Of a stretch of 64,000 nucleotides of DNA, positions 1 to 8,503 are shown piece after piece (the first letter of the stretch is position 1; each line of letters begins with the position of its first letter). This DNA is from Streptomyces pseudovenezuelae (GTDB lineage: Bacteria; Actinomycetota; Actinomycetes; Streptomycetales; Streptomycetaceae): the NCBI RefSeq assembly GCF_029892565.1, contig NZ_JARXVH010000006.1, positions 582,572-646,571 of the forward strand, given 5' to 3'. A model generated the notes under the pieces. It made no database searches and had not been told where the DNA came from. It saw only the letters and a program-made list of their open reading frames with translations. The translations under genes and the position numbers were made by a program.

Positions 1-167
1 ACGACGCCGATCGTCAGGCCGGTGAGCTCGGCGAGGCCCTGGTGCAGCACGTTCCAGGGTTCGAGACCCAGGCCCGCCACGACGAGAAGCGCGGAGCTGA
101 CTCCGTACAGGGCGAGCCCGACGTACAGCTGGATCAACCGTCTCGGGAGACGGCTCTTCGTGGACAA
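1..167 (-). CDS. YczE/YitT-type integral membrane protein, N-terminal part only
   Basis: This is the first 55 codons of a minus-strand gene cut by the left edge. The start is a TTG at 165-167 preceded by a GGAGGA ribosome binding site with suitable spacing. The product begins with a basic segment (STKSRLPRRL) followed by a hydrophobic stretch and the motif EPWNVLHQGLAELTG, which is characteristic of the YczE family of membrane proteins of unknown function. In actinobacteria and bacilli these genes are often divergent from a MocR-type regulator, which is exactly the arrangement here with the gene at 267. A regulator-target relation is therefore likely by context. The substrate, if it is a transporter, cannot be inferred. 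Only the N-terminus is visible, so family assignment rests on that motif and on the neighbour. Confidence 0.7.
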   Translation of the reverse strand, partial: MSTKSRLPRRLIQLYVGLALYGVSSALLVVAGLGLEPWNVLHQGLAELTGLTIGV

Positions 168-266
168 GGGGATCCTCCAGTGGTCCTAGTGGCCTGCTCC
201 ATGTCACCCTGTGGCTTGGGTGGGGACGTCATCCATGGCCAATTCGAGGAAGGTGGACTGGTTTTC

Positions 267-1766
267 ATGGCGCAGTGGACCTCGGCGATGGGGGCGGCCC
301 AGCTCGCCCGGCTGCTCAACTCCCAGCAGGACCGCCCCGCGGGCCCTGGCACCCGACGGCCGCCGGCCTACCGGGCGCTGGCCGACGGCGTACGGCTGCT
401 GGTCCTGGAGGGCCGGGTGCCGGTTGCTGCCCGGCTGCCCGCCGAGCGCGAGCTGGCGCTGGCCCTGTCCGTCAGCCGTACGACGGTCGCGGCGGCCTAC
501 GAGGCGTTGCGCGCCGAGGGATTCCTGGAGTCCCGGCGCGGCGCGGGCAGTTGGACCGCCGTGCCGGCCGGAAACCCGCTCCCCGCGCGCGGGCTGGAGC
601 CGCTGCCGCCCGAGGCGCTCGGCTCCCTGATCGACCTGGGCTGCGCGGCACTGCCCGCGCCCGAGCCGTGGCTGACCCGGGCCGTCCAGGGCGCCCTGGA
701 GGAGCTGCCGCCATACGCCCACACGCACGGCGACTACCCGGCCGGACTGCCCGCGCTGCGCGCGATGATCGCCGACCGGTACACCGCGCGCGGGATCCCG
801 ACGATGCCCGAGCAGATCATGGTGACGACGGGCGCCATGGGCGCCATCGACGCGATCTGCCACCTCTTCGCGGGCCGCGGCGAGCGGGTCGCCGTGGAGT
901 CGCCGTCGTACGCCAACATCCTTCAGCTGATGCGGGAGGCGGGAGCGCGTCTGGTGCCGGTCGCGATGGCCGAGGGGCTGACCGGCTGGGACCTGGACCG
1001 CTGGCGGCAGGTGCTGCGCGAGGCCGCGCCGCGCATCGCGTACATCGTCGCCGACTTCCACAACCCGACCGGCGCGCTCGCCGACGACGGCCAGCGCCGG
1101 CAGCTCGTGGAGGCGGCCCGTTCCGCGGGCACGGTGCTGATCGCCGACGAGACGATGACCGAACTCTGGCTGGACGACGACGTCGAGATGCCGCGGCCCG
1201 TCTGCGCCTTCGACCCCGCCGGGTCCGTGGTGATCACCGTCGGCTCGGCCAGCAAGGCCTTCTGGGCGGGCCTGCGCATCGGCTGGGTGCGCGCCGCCCC
1301 GGACGTGATCCGCAGCCTGGTCTCCGCCCGCGCCTACGCCGACCTGGGCACGCCGGTGCTGGAGCAGCTGGCCGTGAACTGGCTGTTCGGCACCGGCGGT
1401 TGGGAGCAGGCCGTGCAGGTGCGGCGCGCCCAGGCGCGGGAGAACCGGGACGCCCTGGTCGCGGCGGTGCGGCGGGAGCTGCCGGGCTGGGAGTTCGAGG
1501 TGCCCCGGGGCGGACTCACGCTGTGGGTGCGGACCGGGGGCCTGTCGGGCTCGCGGATCGCCGAGGCGGGGGAGCGGGTCGGGGTGCGGGTGCCGTCGGG
1601 ACCGCGGTTCGGGGTCGACGGTGCCTTCGAGGGCTATGTGCGGCTGCCGTTCACCGTGGGGGGCGCGGTCGCGGAGGAGGCGGCCGTGCGGCTCGCCGCC
1701 GCGGCGAAGCTGGTGGAGAGCGGGGGCTCCGGAACGGGCGAGGCGCCGCGCACGTTCGTGGCGTGA
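267..1766 (+). CDS. MocR-type PLP-dependent transcriptional regulator (GntR HTH + aminotransferase fold)
   Basis: The 499-aa protein has an N-terminal winged helix of the GntR family (about residues 35-95, with the pattern LPAERELALALSVSRTTV) and a C-terminal class I aminotransferase domain that normally binds pyridoxal phosphate and senses an amine or vitamin B6 compound. The PLP lysine is K330 in the SASKAFWAG motif, and the upstream HNPTG motif is also present. I chose the ATG at 267 rather than an in-frame start at 42 because the earlier stretch overlaps the divergent gene and has no domain, while an AGGAAGG sequence lies upstream of 267. The gene is divergent from the YczE-like gene, which it probably regulates. 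The effector is unknown. It ends at a strong hairpin shared with sffA. Confidence 0.88.
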   Translation: MAQWTSAMGAAQLARLLNSQQDRPAGPGTRRPPAYRALADGVRLLVLEGRVPVAARLPAERELALALSVSRTTVAAAYEALRAEGFLESRRGAGSWTAVPAGNPLPARGLEPLPPEALGSLIDLGCAALPAPEPWLTRAVQGALEELPPYAHTHGDYPAGLPALRAMIADRYTARGIPTMPEQIMVTTGAMGAIDAICHLFAGRGERVAVESPSYANILQLMREAGARLVPVAMAEGLTGWDLDRWRQVLREAAPRIAYIVADFHNPTGALADDGQRRQLVEAARSAGTVLIADETMTELWLDDDVEMPRPVCAFDPAGSVVITVGSASKAFWAGLRIGWVRAAPDVIRSLVSARAYADLGTPVLEQLAVNWLFGTGGWEQAVQVRRAQARENRDALVAAVRRELPGWEFEVPRGGLTLWVRTGGLSGSRIAEAGERVGVRVPSGPRFGVDGAFEGYVRLPFTVGGAVAEEAAVRLAAAAKLVESGGSGTGEAPRTFVA

Positions 1767-1781
1767 AACGGCCTGAGACGG

Positions 1782-1818
1782 CGAAGCCCCGGGCGACCGA
1801 GAGTCACCCGGGGCTTCG
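1782..1818. terminator. Bidirectional terminator hairpin
   Basis: A perfect 12-bp inverted repeat (CGAAGCCCCGGG at 1782-1793 and its complement at 1807-1818, 13-nt loop) sits between two convergent genes, the MocR regulator and sffA. It has no U-tract, which is normal for Streptomyces terminators. Its position suggests it stops transcription from both sides. Confidence 0.8.
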
Positions 1819-1830
1819 ATCGGCGATCCG

Positions 1831-3429
1831 CTACGAGCCCTCCGTCACCATGACGTCCGCGGGTACGGGCTCCGCCTCCGTCGGCTCCTGGGCCGCCTCC
1901 ACGCCTTCCGCGTCCGCGGGCGTCGTCCGGGGCGGCAGCAGGGCCAGCACCGCCTGCCGGTCCGCGTCGCTCGTCGCGTCGTCGTACGGGTCCGGGGTCG
2001 CCGGGACCTGGAGGCGGTGGACGGAGCCCGTGCCGAGGCGGGCGTAACCACGGCCGGGCGGGACCTGGGTGACCGGCGTGGTGTGCGGCGGGGCGCCCAG
2101 GACCGCCTCCAGCTGACCGGCGGTCGCCGGGCCGAGGACCACACGCGCGCGCGTGTGCTGCCGTACCGGCTCGCTCAGCGTGTCCGCGCTGTCGAACTGG
2201 TCGGCCACAACCACCGTCACGTTCGCCGCGCGGCCGTGCCGCAGCGGCACCTGGAGCAGGGACTGGGGGTCCTTGCGGGCGTCGGCGGCGGCGAGGTGGG
2301 TGAAGGCGCTCGGGTGGTCCAGGAGGATCCACAGCGGGCGCTTGGTGTCGTCCGGCGGCGGGTGGCCCGCCTGCCGGGCGCGGTTCAGTGCGATCAGCCG
2401 GCGTTCCGTCTCGTGGGCGGCCCACTCCAGGCTGGCCAGCGCCCCGGCCAGACCGCACTCGACCGCGAGGACGCCGTCGCGGCCGGTCAGGCACGCGTAC
2501 TCGCCGGTGCCGCCGCCCTCGACGATCAGGACGTCGCCGTACTGGAGGGCCTGCAGGGCGATCGAGCGGAGCAGGGTCGAGGTGCCGCTGCCCGGCTGGC
2601 CGACGACCAGCAGGTGCGGCTCGGTGGAGCGGATTCCGGTGCGCCAGACGACCGGGGGGACGTCGCGCCGCTCCTCGCCGTGGGTGAGCGGGAGCGTGCG
2701 CTGGACCTCGGAGGGGTCGGTGAAGCCGAGGACCGTCTCGCCCGGTGCCGTGACGAAGCGCTGGGCGGCGATGTCGGTGGGCAGCGGGGACAGGACGGTG
2801 ATCGTGAGCTGGTTGCCCTCCTCGTCCCACGTGAAGCGGTACTCGCGGCCGCGGCCCGACTTGGCGTGCAGCAGCTGCTCGATCCGCGCGCGGGAGTCGG
2901 GCTCGCCGTCGGTGAAGTACGCCGGGTAGCGGACCGTGAGGTGGGTGACACGGCCCGACCCGTCGAACTCGTAGGCAGGGAAGGCCTTCTCCCACTCGCC
3001 GCCGTGGGCGTAGAGCGGGGCGGGGTCCTCCGGGATCGAGAAGTACGGGACCAGGGCCTCGTACAGGGACTGGAGGCGCTGGGTCTGCGACTCGTCCGGA
3101 CCGTCGGGCTCCGGTTCGGTGCGGTCGCGGCCCTGCCATGCTGCCGCCGCCATCAGGGTGATGACGGCGAGCAGCGGACCGTACGGCACCAGCGCCACGA
3201 CCAGGACCACCGACGCCACCAGGAACAGCAGCGGCCCGCGCTTGTCCTTGGGGGTGTCGGCCCATCTGCGCCGCCCGGCCGCCGCCAGCCGGCGCAGACC
3301 GCGGGAGACCGTGATCAGCGGATGGAGGACGTCGGTGGCGCTGTCGGCCGCCGTCCGGGCCAGCTCCCGGCTCCGGGCGATCTGCGTGCTGCCTGTGCTC
3401 AGGATGCGGGGGAGGGGGCGCCGGGCCAC
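1831..3429 (-). CDS. sffA: SffA, SpoIIIE/FtsK-related sporulation septum protein
   Basis: The 532-aa protein has two membrane segments (about 66-97) and a C-terminal P-loop ATPase-like domain. It is recognised as SffA because it directly follows smeA. In S. coelicolor SmeA recruits SffA to sporulation septa, and the pair affects chromosome segregation, septum placement and spore maturation; SffA was reported to act differently from the FtsK translocase. The start is a GTG with GGAG six bases upstream. The striking feature is the P-loop: residues 277-285 read GQPGSGTST, so the Walker A lysine position is T283. A Walker B-like strand WILLD ends at D371. ATP hydrolysis by the normal mechanism is therefore doubtful. 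Family identity is strong, whereas the consequence of the lysine loss is inference. Confidence 0.87.
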   Translation of the reverse strand: MARRPLPRILSTGSTQIARSRELARTAADSATDVLHPLITVSRGLRRLAAAGRRRWADTPKDKRGPLLFLVASVVLVVALVPYGPLLAVITLMAAAAWQGRDRTEPEPDGPDESQTQRLQSLYEALVPYFSIPEDPAPLYAHGGEWEKAFPAYEFDGSGRVTHLTVRYPAYFTDGEPDSRARIEQLLHAKSGRGREYRFTWDEEGNQLTITVLSPLPTDIAAQRFVTAPGETVLGFTDPSEVQRTLPLTHGEERRDVPPVVWRTGIRSTEPHLLVVGQPGSGTSTLLRSIALQALQYGDVLIVEGGGTGEYACLTGRDGVLAVECGLAGALASLEWAAHETERRLIALNRARQAGHPPPDDTKRPLWILLDHPSAFTHLAAADARKDPQSLLQVPLRHGRAANVTVVVADQFDSADTLSEPVRQHTRARVVLGPATAGQLEAVLGAPPHTTPVTQVPPGRGYARLGTGSVHRLQVPATPDPYDDATSDADRQAVLALLPPRTTPADAEGVEAAQEPTEAEPVPADVMVTEGS

Positions 3430-3469
3430 TGCTGTCTCCTGAAGGTGCGTACGGACGGAGGGAACGGCG

Positions 3470-3664
3470 TCAGAACTTGATGCCGCCGAGCAGACCGGCC
3501 AGGCTCTCGCCGCCGGCCTTGATGCTCGGGGCGATCGCCGTACTCGCCAGGTAGAAGCCGAACAGGGCCGACACCATGGCGTGCGACGCCTTCAGGCCGT
3601 CCTTGCGGAAGAAGAGGAAGACGATGATGCCGAGAAGGACCACGCCTGAGATGGACAGGATCAT
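3470..3664 (-). CDS. smeA: SmeA small membrane protein
   Basis: This 64-aa protein consists almost entirely of two hydrophobic segments (about residues 3-20 and 27-47) with a short Gly-rich tail. Its size, topology and position directly upstream of an FtsK-like gene match SmeA of S. coelicolor, a sporulation-specific membrane protein that targets SffA to division septa. The start ATG has GGAG seven bases upstream. The gap to sffA is 40 nt, so the two genes are very likely one transcript. SmeA-like genes paired with FtsK- or Tra-like genes also occur on Streptomyces plasmids and integrative elements, but nothing here suggests such an element. Confidence 0.87.
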   Translation of the reverse strand: MILSISGVVLLGIIVFLFFRKDGLKASHAMVSALFGFYLASTAIAPSIKAGGESLAGLLGGIKF

Positions 3665-3923
3665 TTGAGATCTCCTGGTTCGCGGGGACAGTCACCATGA
3701 GTACTTCCAGGCTCACAGGATGTATCCATACGATAAAAGGTGCAACTGGGTGAATTTCGGCGAATTTCCCTCGGTTGGCGGAGCGCTTCGGGGGCGTTGA
3801 GCAGGGCACTTGCGTCCGACCGGGTCTGCCGTGATCTTTACCTCGGGCACTTCGGGTCATGTACGTCGTGAGCCAGTACCCTGGCGATTCACCTGAACGG
3901 TTGTATGAGAGGCGGACCGGCCG

Positions 3924-4316
3924 ATGACTGAAGCCCCCGACCCCGAGGTCGTGGAGCTGGCGACCAAGATCTTCGATCTCGCCCGACAGGGGCAGACCGA
4001 GGCACTCGTGGCGTACGTCGACGCGGGCGTTCCGGCCAACCTCACCAACGACCGCGGCGACTCCCTCGTGATGCTCGCCGCCTACCACGGGCACGCGGAG
4101 GCGGTACGCGCGCTGCTCGCCCGGGGTGCGGAGGCCGGCCGGATCAACGACCGGGGACAGACCCCGCTCGCCGGAGCGGTCTTCAAGGGTGAGACGGAAG
4201 TGATCGAAGCCCTCCTCGAAGGTGGCGCCGACCCCTCCGAGGGCACCCCGTCGGCCGTCGACACGGCCCGGATGTTCGGCAAGACAGAACTGCTCGAACT
4301 GTTCGGCGTCCACTGA
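3924..4316 (+). CDS. Small ankyrin-repeat protein
   Basis: The 130-aa protein contains two clear ankyrin repeats (about residues 41-73 and 74-106), each with the DRGxxPL / LLxxGAD pattern, flanked by degenerate half repeats. It has no signal peptide or membrane segment, so it is probably a cytoplasmic protein-interaction module. The ATG is preceded by GAGAGG. The gene is divergent from smeA across about 260 bp of shared upstream DNA. Its partner is unknown. Similar short ankyrin proteins are common in streptomycetes. Confidence 0.85.
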   Translation: MTEAPDPEVVELATKIFDLARQGQTEALVAYVDAGVPANLTNDRGDSLVMLAAYHGHAEAVRALLARGAEAGRINDRGQTPLAGAVFKGETEVIEALLEGGADPSEGTPSAVDTARMFGKTELLELFGVH

Positions 4317-4617
4317 ACCGTATGTTCTGACCAGCGAAGACACAGATAACGGGGGAGGCGGTACAAGGCCGCCGAAATTTCGGTCGCGGCGGGCCGAAGT
4401 GCCGGGTCATCATGACGTCGTGATTCACGGACGCGATGGCTGGGCAGGTGTTGCCGCACCGCGCGGGCCGTGATGCGGCCCGCATGGGCCACCGACGAGA
4501 GGCAGAGGAAGATGGTCTACAGCAAGCAAGAGACGGCGGGCGCTCCGACGTTGTGTCACGCGGCCAGGTAATGCGTGCTCCCCGGTTGCGTCGACGCTTG
4601 ATGTGAGGCTGTTTCCC
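4317..4617. other. Intergenic region, about 300 nt, with a 12-bp palindrome
   Basis: No convincing gene is visible. The stretch carries a perfect palindrome CCGAAATTTCGG at 4372-4383, unusually AT-rich for this genome and possibly a regulator site for one of the flanking plus-strand genes. The short open frames here lack a ribosome binding site and family resemblance. The promoter of the HEAT-like gene is presumably near the right end. Confidence 0.5.
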
Positions 4618-6036
4618 ATGTTCGATCCGGTCATAGCGCCCAGCGGAACCCTGCTCGGCCTCCTTCAGAGGGGCCGTGGCGACGGCACGCTGCACGCGCT
4701 CACCGCACCGCGCGCCGAGGCGCTCGCGGCACTGAACCACTGCGTGCTGCGTGATCCCCGCCACGACTGGCAGGTGGAGAACCGCTCCCTGTACTACGCC
4801 CGTCTCTACCTCGACCTCAACGGCGAGCTGGACGAGATCGAGGCGCACCTCTTCGACGTCGAGGACGTCTTCGACACCGAGGAGTCACGCACCGGCCTGG
4901 CCCTCGCGGTCCTCGGCCACCTCGCCTCCTACGGCAGGCTGGACGCGCTAGAACTGCTGCGCCGGTACGCCGCCTCCGGCTCCAACTGGGCCTGGGCCCT
5001 GGACGAGCTGGCGCTGCGGGACGACGACGCCGGGCTGCGTGCCCTGGCCGCGCCCGTGCTGGCCCGGTTCGCCACCGACGCCGAGGGCGAGGCCGAACTC
5101 GCCGCCGTCGTCCGCGACGCCTTCGAGCCCCGGCCGTGGCGGCTGTGGGCCGACGATCCGCGCGAATCGGTCGCCACGCGCGTGCGTGCCGCACAGGAGG
5201 CCGGCTGCTTCGACCGCTGGCAGCGGCAGATGCGACCTAGTGGGCCCCGTCCGGGGTGGAGCGTGCAGGCGGTGTTCGAGTGGGCTCAGCAGGGCCTCGA
5301 ACGCGGCGTCGAGCTGCACATCCCGGCCGCCCGCTGTCTCATGGCCGTAGCCGGTCCCGAGGACCGGCCCGAGATCCTCCTGGCAGCCGTGGACGGCACC
5401 GACGGAGCCCGCTGCACCGCCGTGCGGTATCTGGCCGACAGCAACGACTCCGACGCCTTCGACCTCATCGAGCGGGCCGTGACCACCGGTTCGCAGACCG
5501 TCGTGGAGGCCGCCGTGGCCGCCTTCGAACGGATGCGCAGTGTCGCCGCCGTCGACCGCGCCCGCGGCTGGGCCCACCGGCCCGACCCGCTGGGCGCCGC
5601 CGCGGGCCGCATGCTCGCCTGCCGGGGCGGCGTCGAGGACCGGGACCTGGTCCTGGGCGCCCTGCGCGAGGCCGTACGGGGCGAGGGCCCCGACGCCCCG
5701 ACCCTGTGGACCCTCGTCGACGGCACCGGCCGGCTGGGCATCGCCTGCGCCGCCCCCGTACTGCGCCACATCTATCGCGAGACCGCCTCCTCCCACCTCC
5801 GCGGCCGGGCCGCCCGCGCCCTCGCCGCCACCGACCCCTCCTTCCCCGCCGGCTTCGCCGTCGAGTGCCTCTGGGACTGCGAGGAGACCACCCGGGAGAT
5901 CGCCGCCCGGCATGCCGAGACCGGTGACACCCGCGTCGTCGAGCAGCTCCGCCGCCTGGCCGCCGACCCGGCCGAGGAGGCCGAGGTCCAGACCGCCGTA
6001 CGCAGCCGGATCGGACCGGACGGACCCGCCGTTTGA
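4618..6036 (+). CDS. HEAT-repeat-like protein
   Basis: The 472-aa protein is rich in short alpha-helical pairs typical of HEAT/armadillo scaffolds, for example the Ala-Leu-rich stretches around residues 95-150 and 230-330. It has no membrane segment, enzyme motif or signal peptide. I chose the ATG at 4618 (MFDPVIAPSG) instead of the in-frame ATG at 4603 because a GTGAGG sequence is placed correctly for 4618. HEAT proteins usually act as adaptors or, in some cases, as lyases or phycobilin-type enzymes; nothing here allows a choice. A perfect palindrome and an inverted repeat follow it before the glycosyltransferase operon. The fold assignment is moderately secure; the function is unknown. Confidence 0.78.
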   Translation: MFDPVIAPSGTLLGLLQRGRGDGTLHALTAPRAEALAALNHCVLRDPRHDWQVENRSLYYARLYLDLNGELDEIEAHLFDVEDVFDTEESRTGLALAVLGHLASYGRLDALELLRRYAASGSNWAWALDELALRDDDAGLRALAAPVLARFATDAEGEAELAAVVRDAFEPRPWRLWADDPRESVATRVRAAQEAGCFDRWQRQMRPSGPRPGWSVQAVFEWAQQGLERGVELHIPAARCLMAVAGPEDRPEILLAAVDGTDGARCTAVRYLADSNDSDAFDLIERAVTTGSQTVVEAAVAAFERMRSVAAVDRARGWAHRPDPLGAAAGRMLACRGGVEDRDLVLGALREAVRGEGPDAPTLWTLVDGTGRLGIACAAPVLRHIYRETASSHLRGRAARALAATDPSFPAGFAVECLWDCEETTREIAARHAETGDTRVVEQLRRLAADPAEEAEVQTAVRSRIGPDGPAV

Positions 6037-6090
6037 GCCACCTCCCACGGGGAGAACGGGCATCGGCACGGGCTCCGGATGAACGAGAGG

Positions 6091-6104
6091 TGACCCGCGG
6101 GTCA
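6091..6104. promoter_or_regulatory. 14-bp perfect palindrome TGACCCGCGGGTCA
   Basis: A perfect palindrome lies 55 bp after the HEAT-like gene and about 120 bp before the glycosyltransferase start. It could be a repressor site for the glycosyltransferase operon or a short terminator stem. No loop is present, which slightly favours a protein-binding site. Confidence 0.4.
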
Positions 6105-6221
6105 GGCGGGCGTGGACGCGGTCCGACCTGCTCGGGTGTGGCGTGCAACGCTCATGGGACGTTTGTATTTCGTAAAGATCCACTTTGACGCGTCCACGTC
6201 CGGCACGGCGACAACACGGGT

Positions 6222-7349
6222 ATGCGTGTCGTCATCGTGACCGAATCCTTTCCCCCCGACGTGAACGGCGTGGCCCACTGCGCGCTCCAGACCGCCCGGC
6301 ACCTCGTAGATCGCGGTCACGCCCCCGTCGTCGTTGCCCCGGCCCCCGCGCCCGGGAACCGGCCCGACGCCTCGGCGCCGTGCCCCGTCGTCCATGTCCC
6401 CTCCCTCCCGCTCCCCGGCTACCCCCAGGTGCGCGTCGCCCTCCCCAGCCGACGCCTCGCCGCCACACTCGTCGAGCACCGTGCCGACGTGGTCCACCTG
6501 GCCAGCCCCTTCATCCTCGGCGTCCGCGGCATGGCCGCCGCCGCCCGGCTCGGCATCCCCGCCGTCGCCGTCTACCAGACCGACCTCGCCGGATACGCCC
6601 GCACCTACGTCGGCGCAGGCGAGGCCGCGGCCTGGCGTCGCATCCGCTCCGTCCACTCCGCCGCCGACCTCACCCTCGCCCCGTCCAGCGCCGCCATGCA
6701 CGACCTGGAGGCACACGGTGTGCCCCGGCTGCGGCTGTGGCAGCGGGGCGTGGACACCGTCCGCTTCCGCCCCGAACTCCGCGACGAGGCGATACGGCGC
6801 GAACTCGCCCCGGGCGGCGAGTTGCTCGTCGGCTACGTCGGCCGGCTCGCACCGGAGAAGCAGGTCGAACTGCTCGCCGGCGTGTGCGCTCTGCCCGGCG
6901 TCCGGGTCGTGGTGACCGGCGACGGACCGAGCCTGCCGAACCTGCAGGAACAACTGCCCGGCGCGGTCTTCCTCGGCCGCCGCACCGGCGACGAACTCGC
7001 CAAGATCTACGCCTCCTTGGACGTCTTCGCGCACACCGGGCCCTTCGAGACCTTCTGCCAGACCGTGCAGGAGGCCATGGCGAGCGGCGTGCCCGTGGTC
7101 GCCCCCGCCGTCGGCGGTCCCCTCGACCTGGTCGACCACGGTCGCACCGGGTTCCTGGTCCCGCCGCGCGACGCGGACGCCGTGACGCAGGCGGTGGCCT
7201 CCCTGGCCGCCGACGCCGGGCTGCGGGCCTCCTTCGGCGCCGCCGCGCGCACCACCGTCGAGGGCCGCACCTGGGCGGCCGTCGGCGACCAGCTGATCGG
7301 CCACTACGGGGCCGTACTGGCCGCACGGAAGACGGTGGTGGCGGCGTGA
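6222..7349 (+). CDS. GT4-family glycosyltransferase, MgtA-like mannosyltransferase
   Basis: The 375-aa protein is a GT-B fold retaining glycosyltransferase of family GT4. It has the N-terminal acceptor-binding motif MRVVIVTESFPPDVNGV, the donor-binding strand GELLVGYVGRLAPEKQ, and the EX7E pair E276/E284 in ETFCQTVQEAM, which contacts the nucleotide sugar. Close relatives include mycobacterial MgtA and PimB-type enzymes that move mannose from GDP-mannose to membrane lipids, so a role in glycolipid or envelope assembly at the cytoplasmic face is likely. The donor and acceptor are not proven by sequence. It overlaps the next glycosyltransferase by four bases and begins an operon of three genes. 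The ribosome binding site is weak (only CACGGGT), so a short or absent leader is possible. Confidence 0.86.
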   Translation: MRVVIVTESFPPDVNGVAHCALQTARHLVDRGHAPVVVAPAPAPGNRPDASAPCPVVHVPSLPLPGYPQVRVALPSRRLAATLVEHRADVVHLASPFILGVRGMAAAARLGIPAVAVYQTDLAGYARTYVGAGEAAAWRRIRSVHSAADLTLAPSSAAMHDLEAHGVPRLRLWQRGVDTVRFRPELRDEAIRRELAPGGELLVGYVGRLAPEKQVELLAGVCALPGVRVVVTGDGPSLPNLQEQLPGAVFLGRRTGDELAKIYASLDVFAHTGPFETFCQTVQEAMASGVPVVAPAVGGPLDLVDHGRTGFLVPPRDADAVTQAVASLAADAGLRASFGAAARTTVEGRTWAAVGDQLIGHYGAVLAARKTVVAA

Positions 7350-8503
7350 GCTCCCTGCGAATCGTGCGCCTCGCCAACTTCGTCGCGCCCTCGTCCGGCG
7401 GTCTGCGCACCGCGCTGCGCGAGCTGGGCAAGGGCTTCAAGGAGGCCGGGCACGACCCCGTGCTCATCGTTCCCGGCGAGCGTGCCGACGACCGTGAGAC
7501 CGAGCAGGGGCGCGTGATCACCCTGCCCGGTCCGCTGCTGCCCGGCACCGGCGGATACCGCGTCCTGACCGACAGGCGGCGCGTGGCCCGGCTCCTGGAG
7601 GAACTGGCCCCCGACCGCCTGGAGGTCTCCGACCGTACGACCCTGAGGTGGACCGGCAAGTGGGCGCGACGCGCGCGTGTGCCCGCCGTGATGGTCTCCC
7701 ACGAGACCGCCGACGGCGTCCTGCGCACCTGGGGCCTGTCCGAGCCGGCGGCCCGGCGCGCCGCCGACGCCCTCAACGTCCGTACGGCACACACGTATTC
7801 GCGCGTGGTGTGCACCACCGAGTTCGCCGAGCGCGAGTTCGTACGGATCGGCGCCCGCAACGTCGTACGCGCCCCCCTGGGCGTCGACCTGGTCGAGCGG
7901 CATCCCTCGCTGCGTGACCTCGGCCTGCGGGCCCGGTACGCGCGCGTGGACCAGACGCTGCTCGTGACGTGCACCCGGATGTCCGTGGAGAAGCGGCCCG
8001 GTACCGCCCTCGACGCCCTGGAGTCGCTGCTGCGGCGCGGCCGGAAGGCGGTGCTGGTGGTCGCCGGGGACGGGCCGCTGCGGCTGCGGCTCGAAGAGCG
8101 GGCGCGCGAGCGGCGGCTGCCCGTGACCTTCCTCGGCCACGTCTCCGACCGGGACGCGCTCGGCGCGCTCCAGGCCTCGGCGGACGTGTGCCTGGCTCCC
8201 GGGCCCGCCGAGACCTTCGGGCTCGCCGCGCTGGAGGCAATGGCCTGCGGCACGCCCGTGGTGGTCAGTACGTCGTCCGCGCTGCCGGAGGTGATCGGCT
8301 CCGCCGGCGCCGTCGCGGCCGACCGCGGGGACGCCTTCGCGGACGCCGTCGACATGCTCCTCGAACTCCCCGAGGGGCAGCGGCGGGAAGCCGCCCGCGC
8401 GCGTGCGGAGTGCTTCGGCTGGCACACGGCCGTGGACGCCTTCCTCGCCGCGCACGACGCGGCGGTGCCGGTACGGCCCTATGCGCCCGGGGGCGTGGCA
8501 TGA
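7346..8503 (+). CDS. GT4-family glycosyltransferase
   Basis: The 385-aa protein is a second GT-B glycosyltransferase, with an N-terminal acceptor domain, the donor motif LLVTCTRMSVEKRPG and an EX7E motif in AETFGLAALEAMACGTP. The GTG start at 7346 overlaps the stop of the preceding glycosyltransferase (GTGA), which indicates translational coupling, and its own stop overlaps the next ATG. The longer open frame that begins at 6185 runs antiphase through the previous gene and is not real. The two enzymes probably act in sequence on the same glycolipid or polysaccharide. Sugar specificity is unknown. Confidence 0.86.
   Translation: MSSLRIVRLANFVAPSSGGLRTALRELGKGFKEAGHDPVLIVPGERADDRETEQGRVITLPGPLLPGTGGYRVLTDRRRVARLLEELAPDRLEVSDRTTLRWTGKWARRARVPAVMVSHETADGVLRTWGLSEPAARRAADALNVRTAHTYSRVVCTTEFAEREFVRIGARNVVRAPLGVDLVERHPSLRDLGLRARYARVDQTLLVTCTRMSVEKRPGTALDALESLLRRGRKAVLVVAGDGPLRLRLEERARERRLPVTFLGHVSDRDALGALQASADVCLAPGPAETFGLAALEAMACGTPVVVSTSSALPEVIGSAGAVAADRGDAFADAVDMLLELPEGQRREAARARAECFGWHTAVDAFLAAHDAAVPVRPYAPGGVA

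Noticed and set aside
3470..3664. An integrative element or plasmid origin, as smeA-like genes also occur there
   Set aside because: No integrase, attachment repeat, replication or transfer gene is near; flanks are ordinary chromosomal genes.
4222..4473. Small plus-strand open frame after the ankyrin gene
   Set aside because: It begins inside the ankyrin gene in another frame, has no binding site and has a shadow-like Arg/Pro composition.
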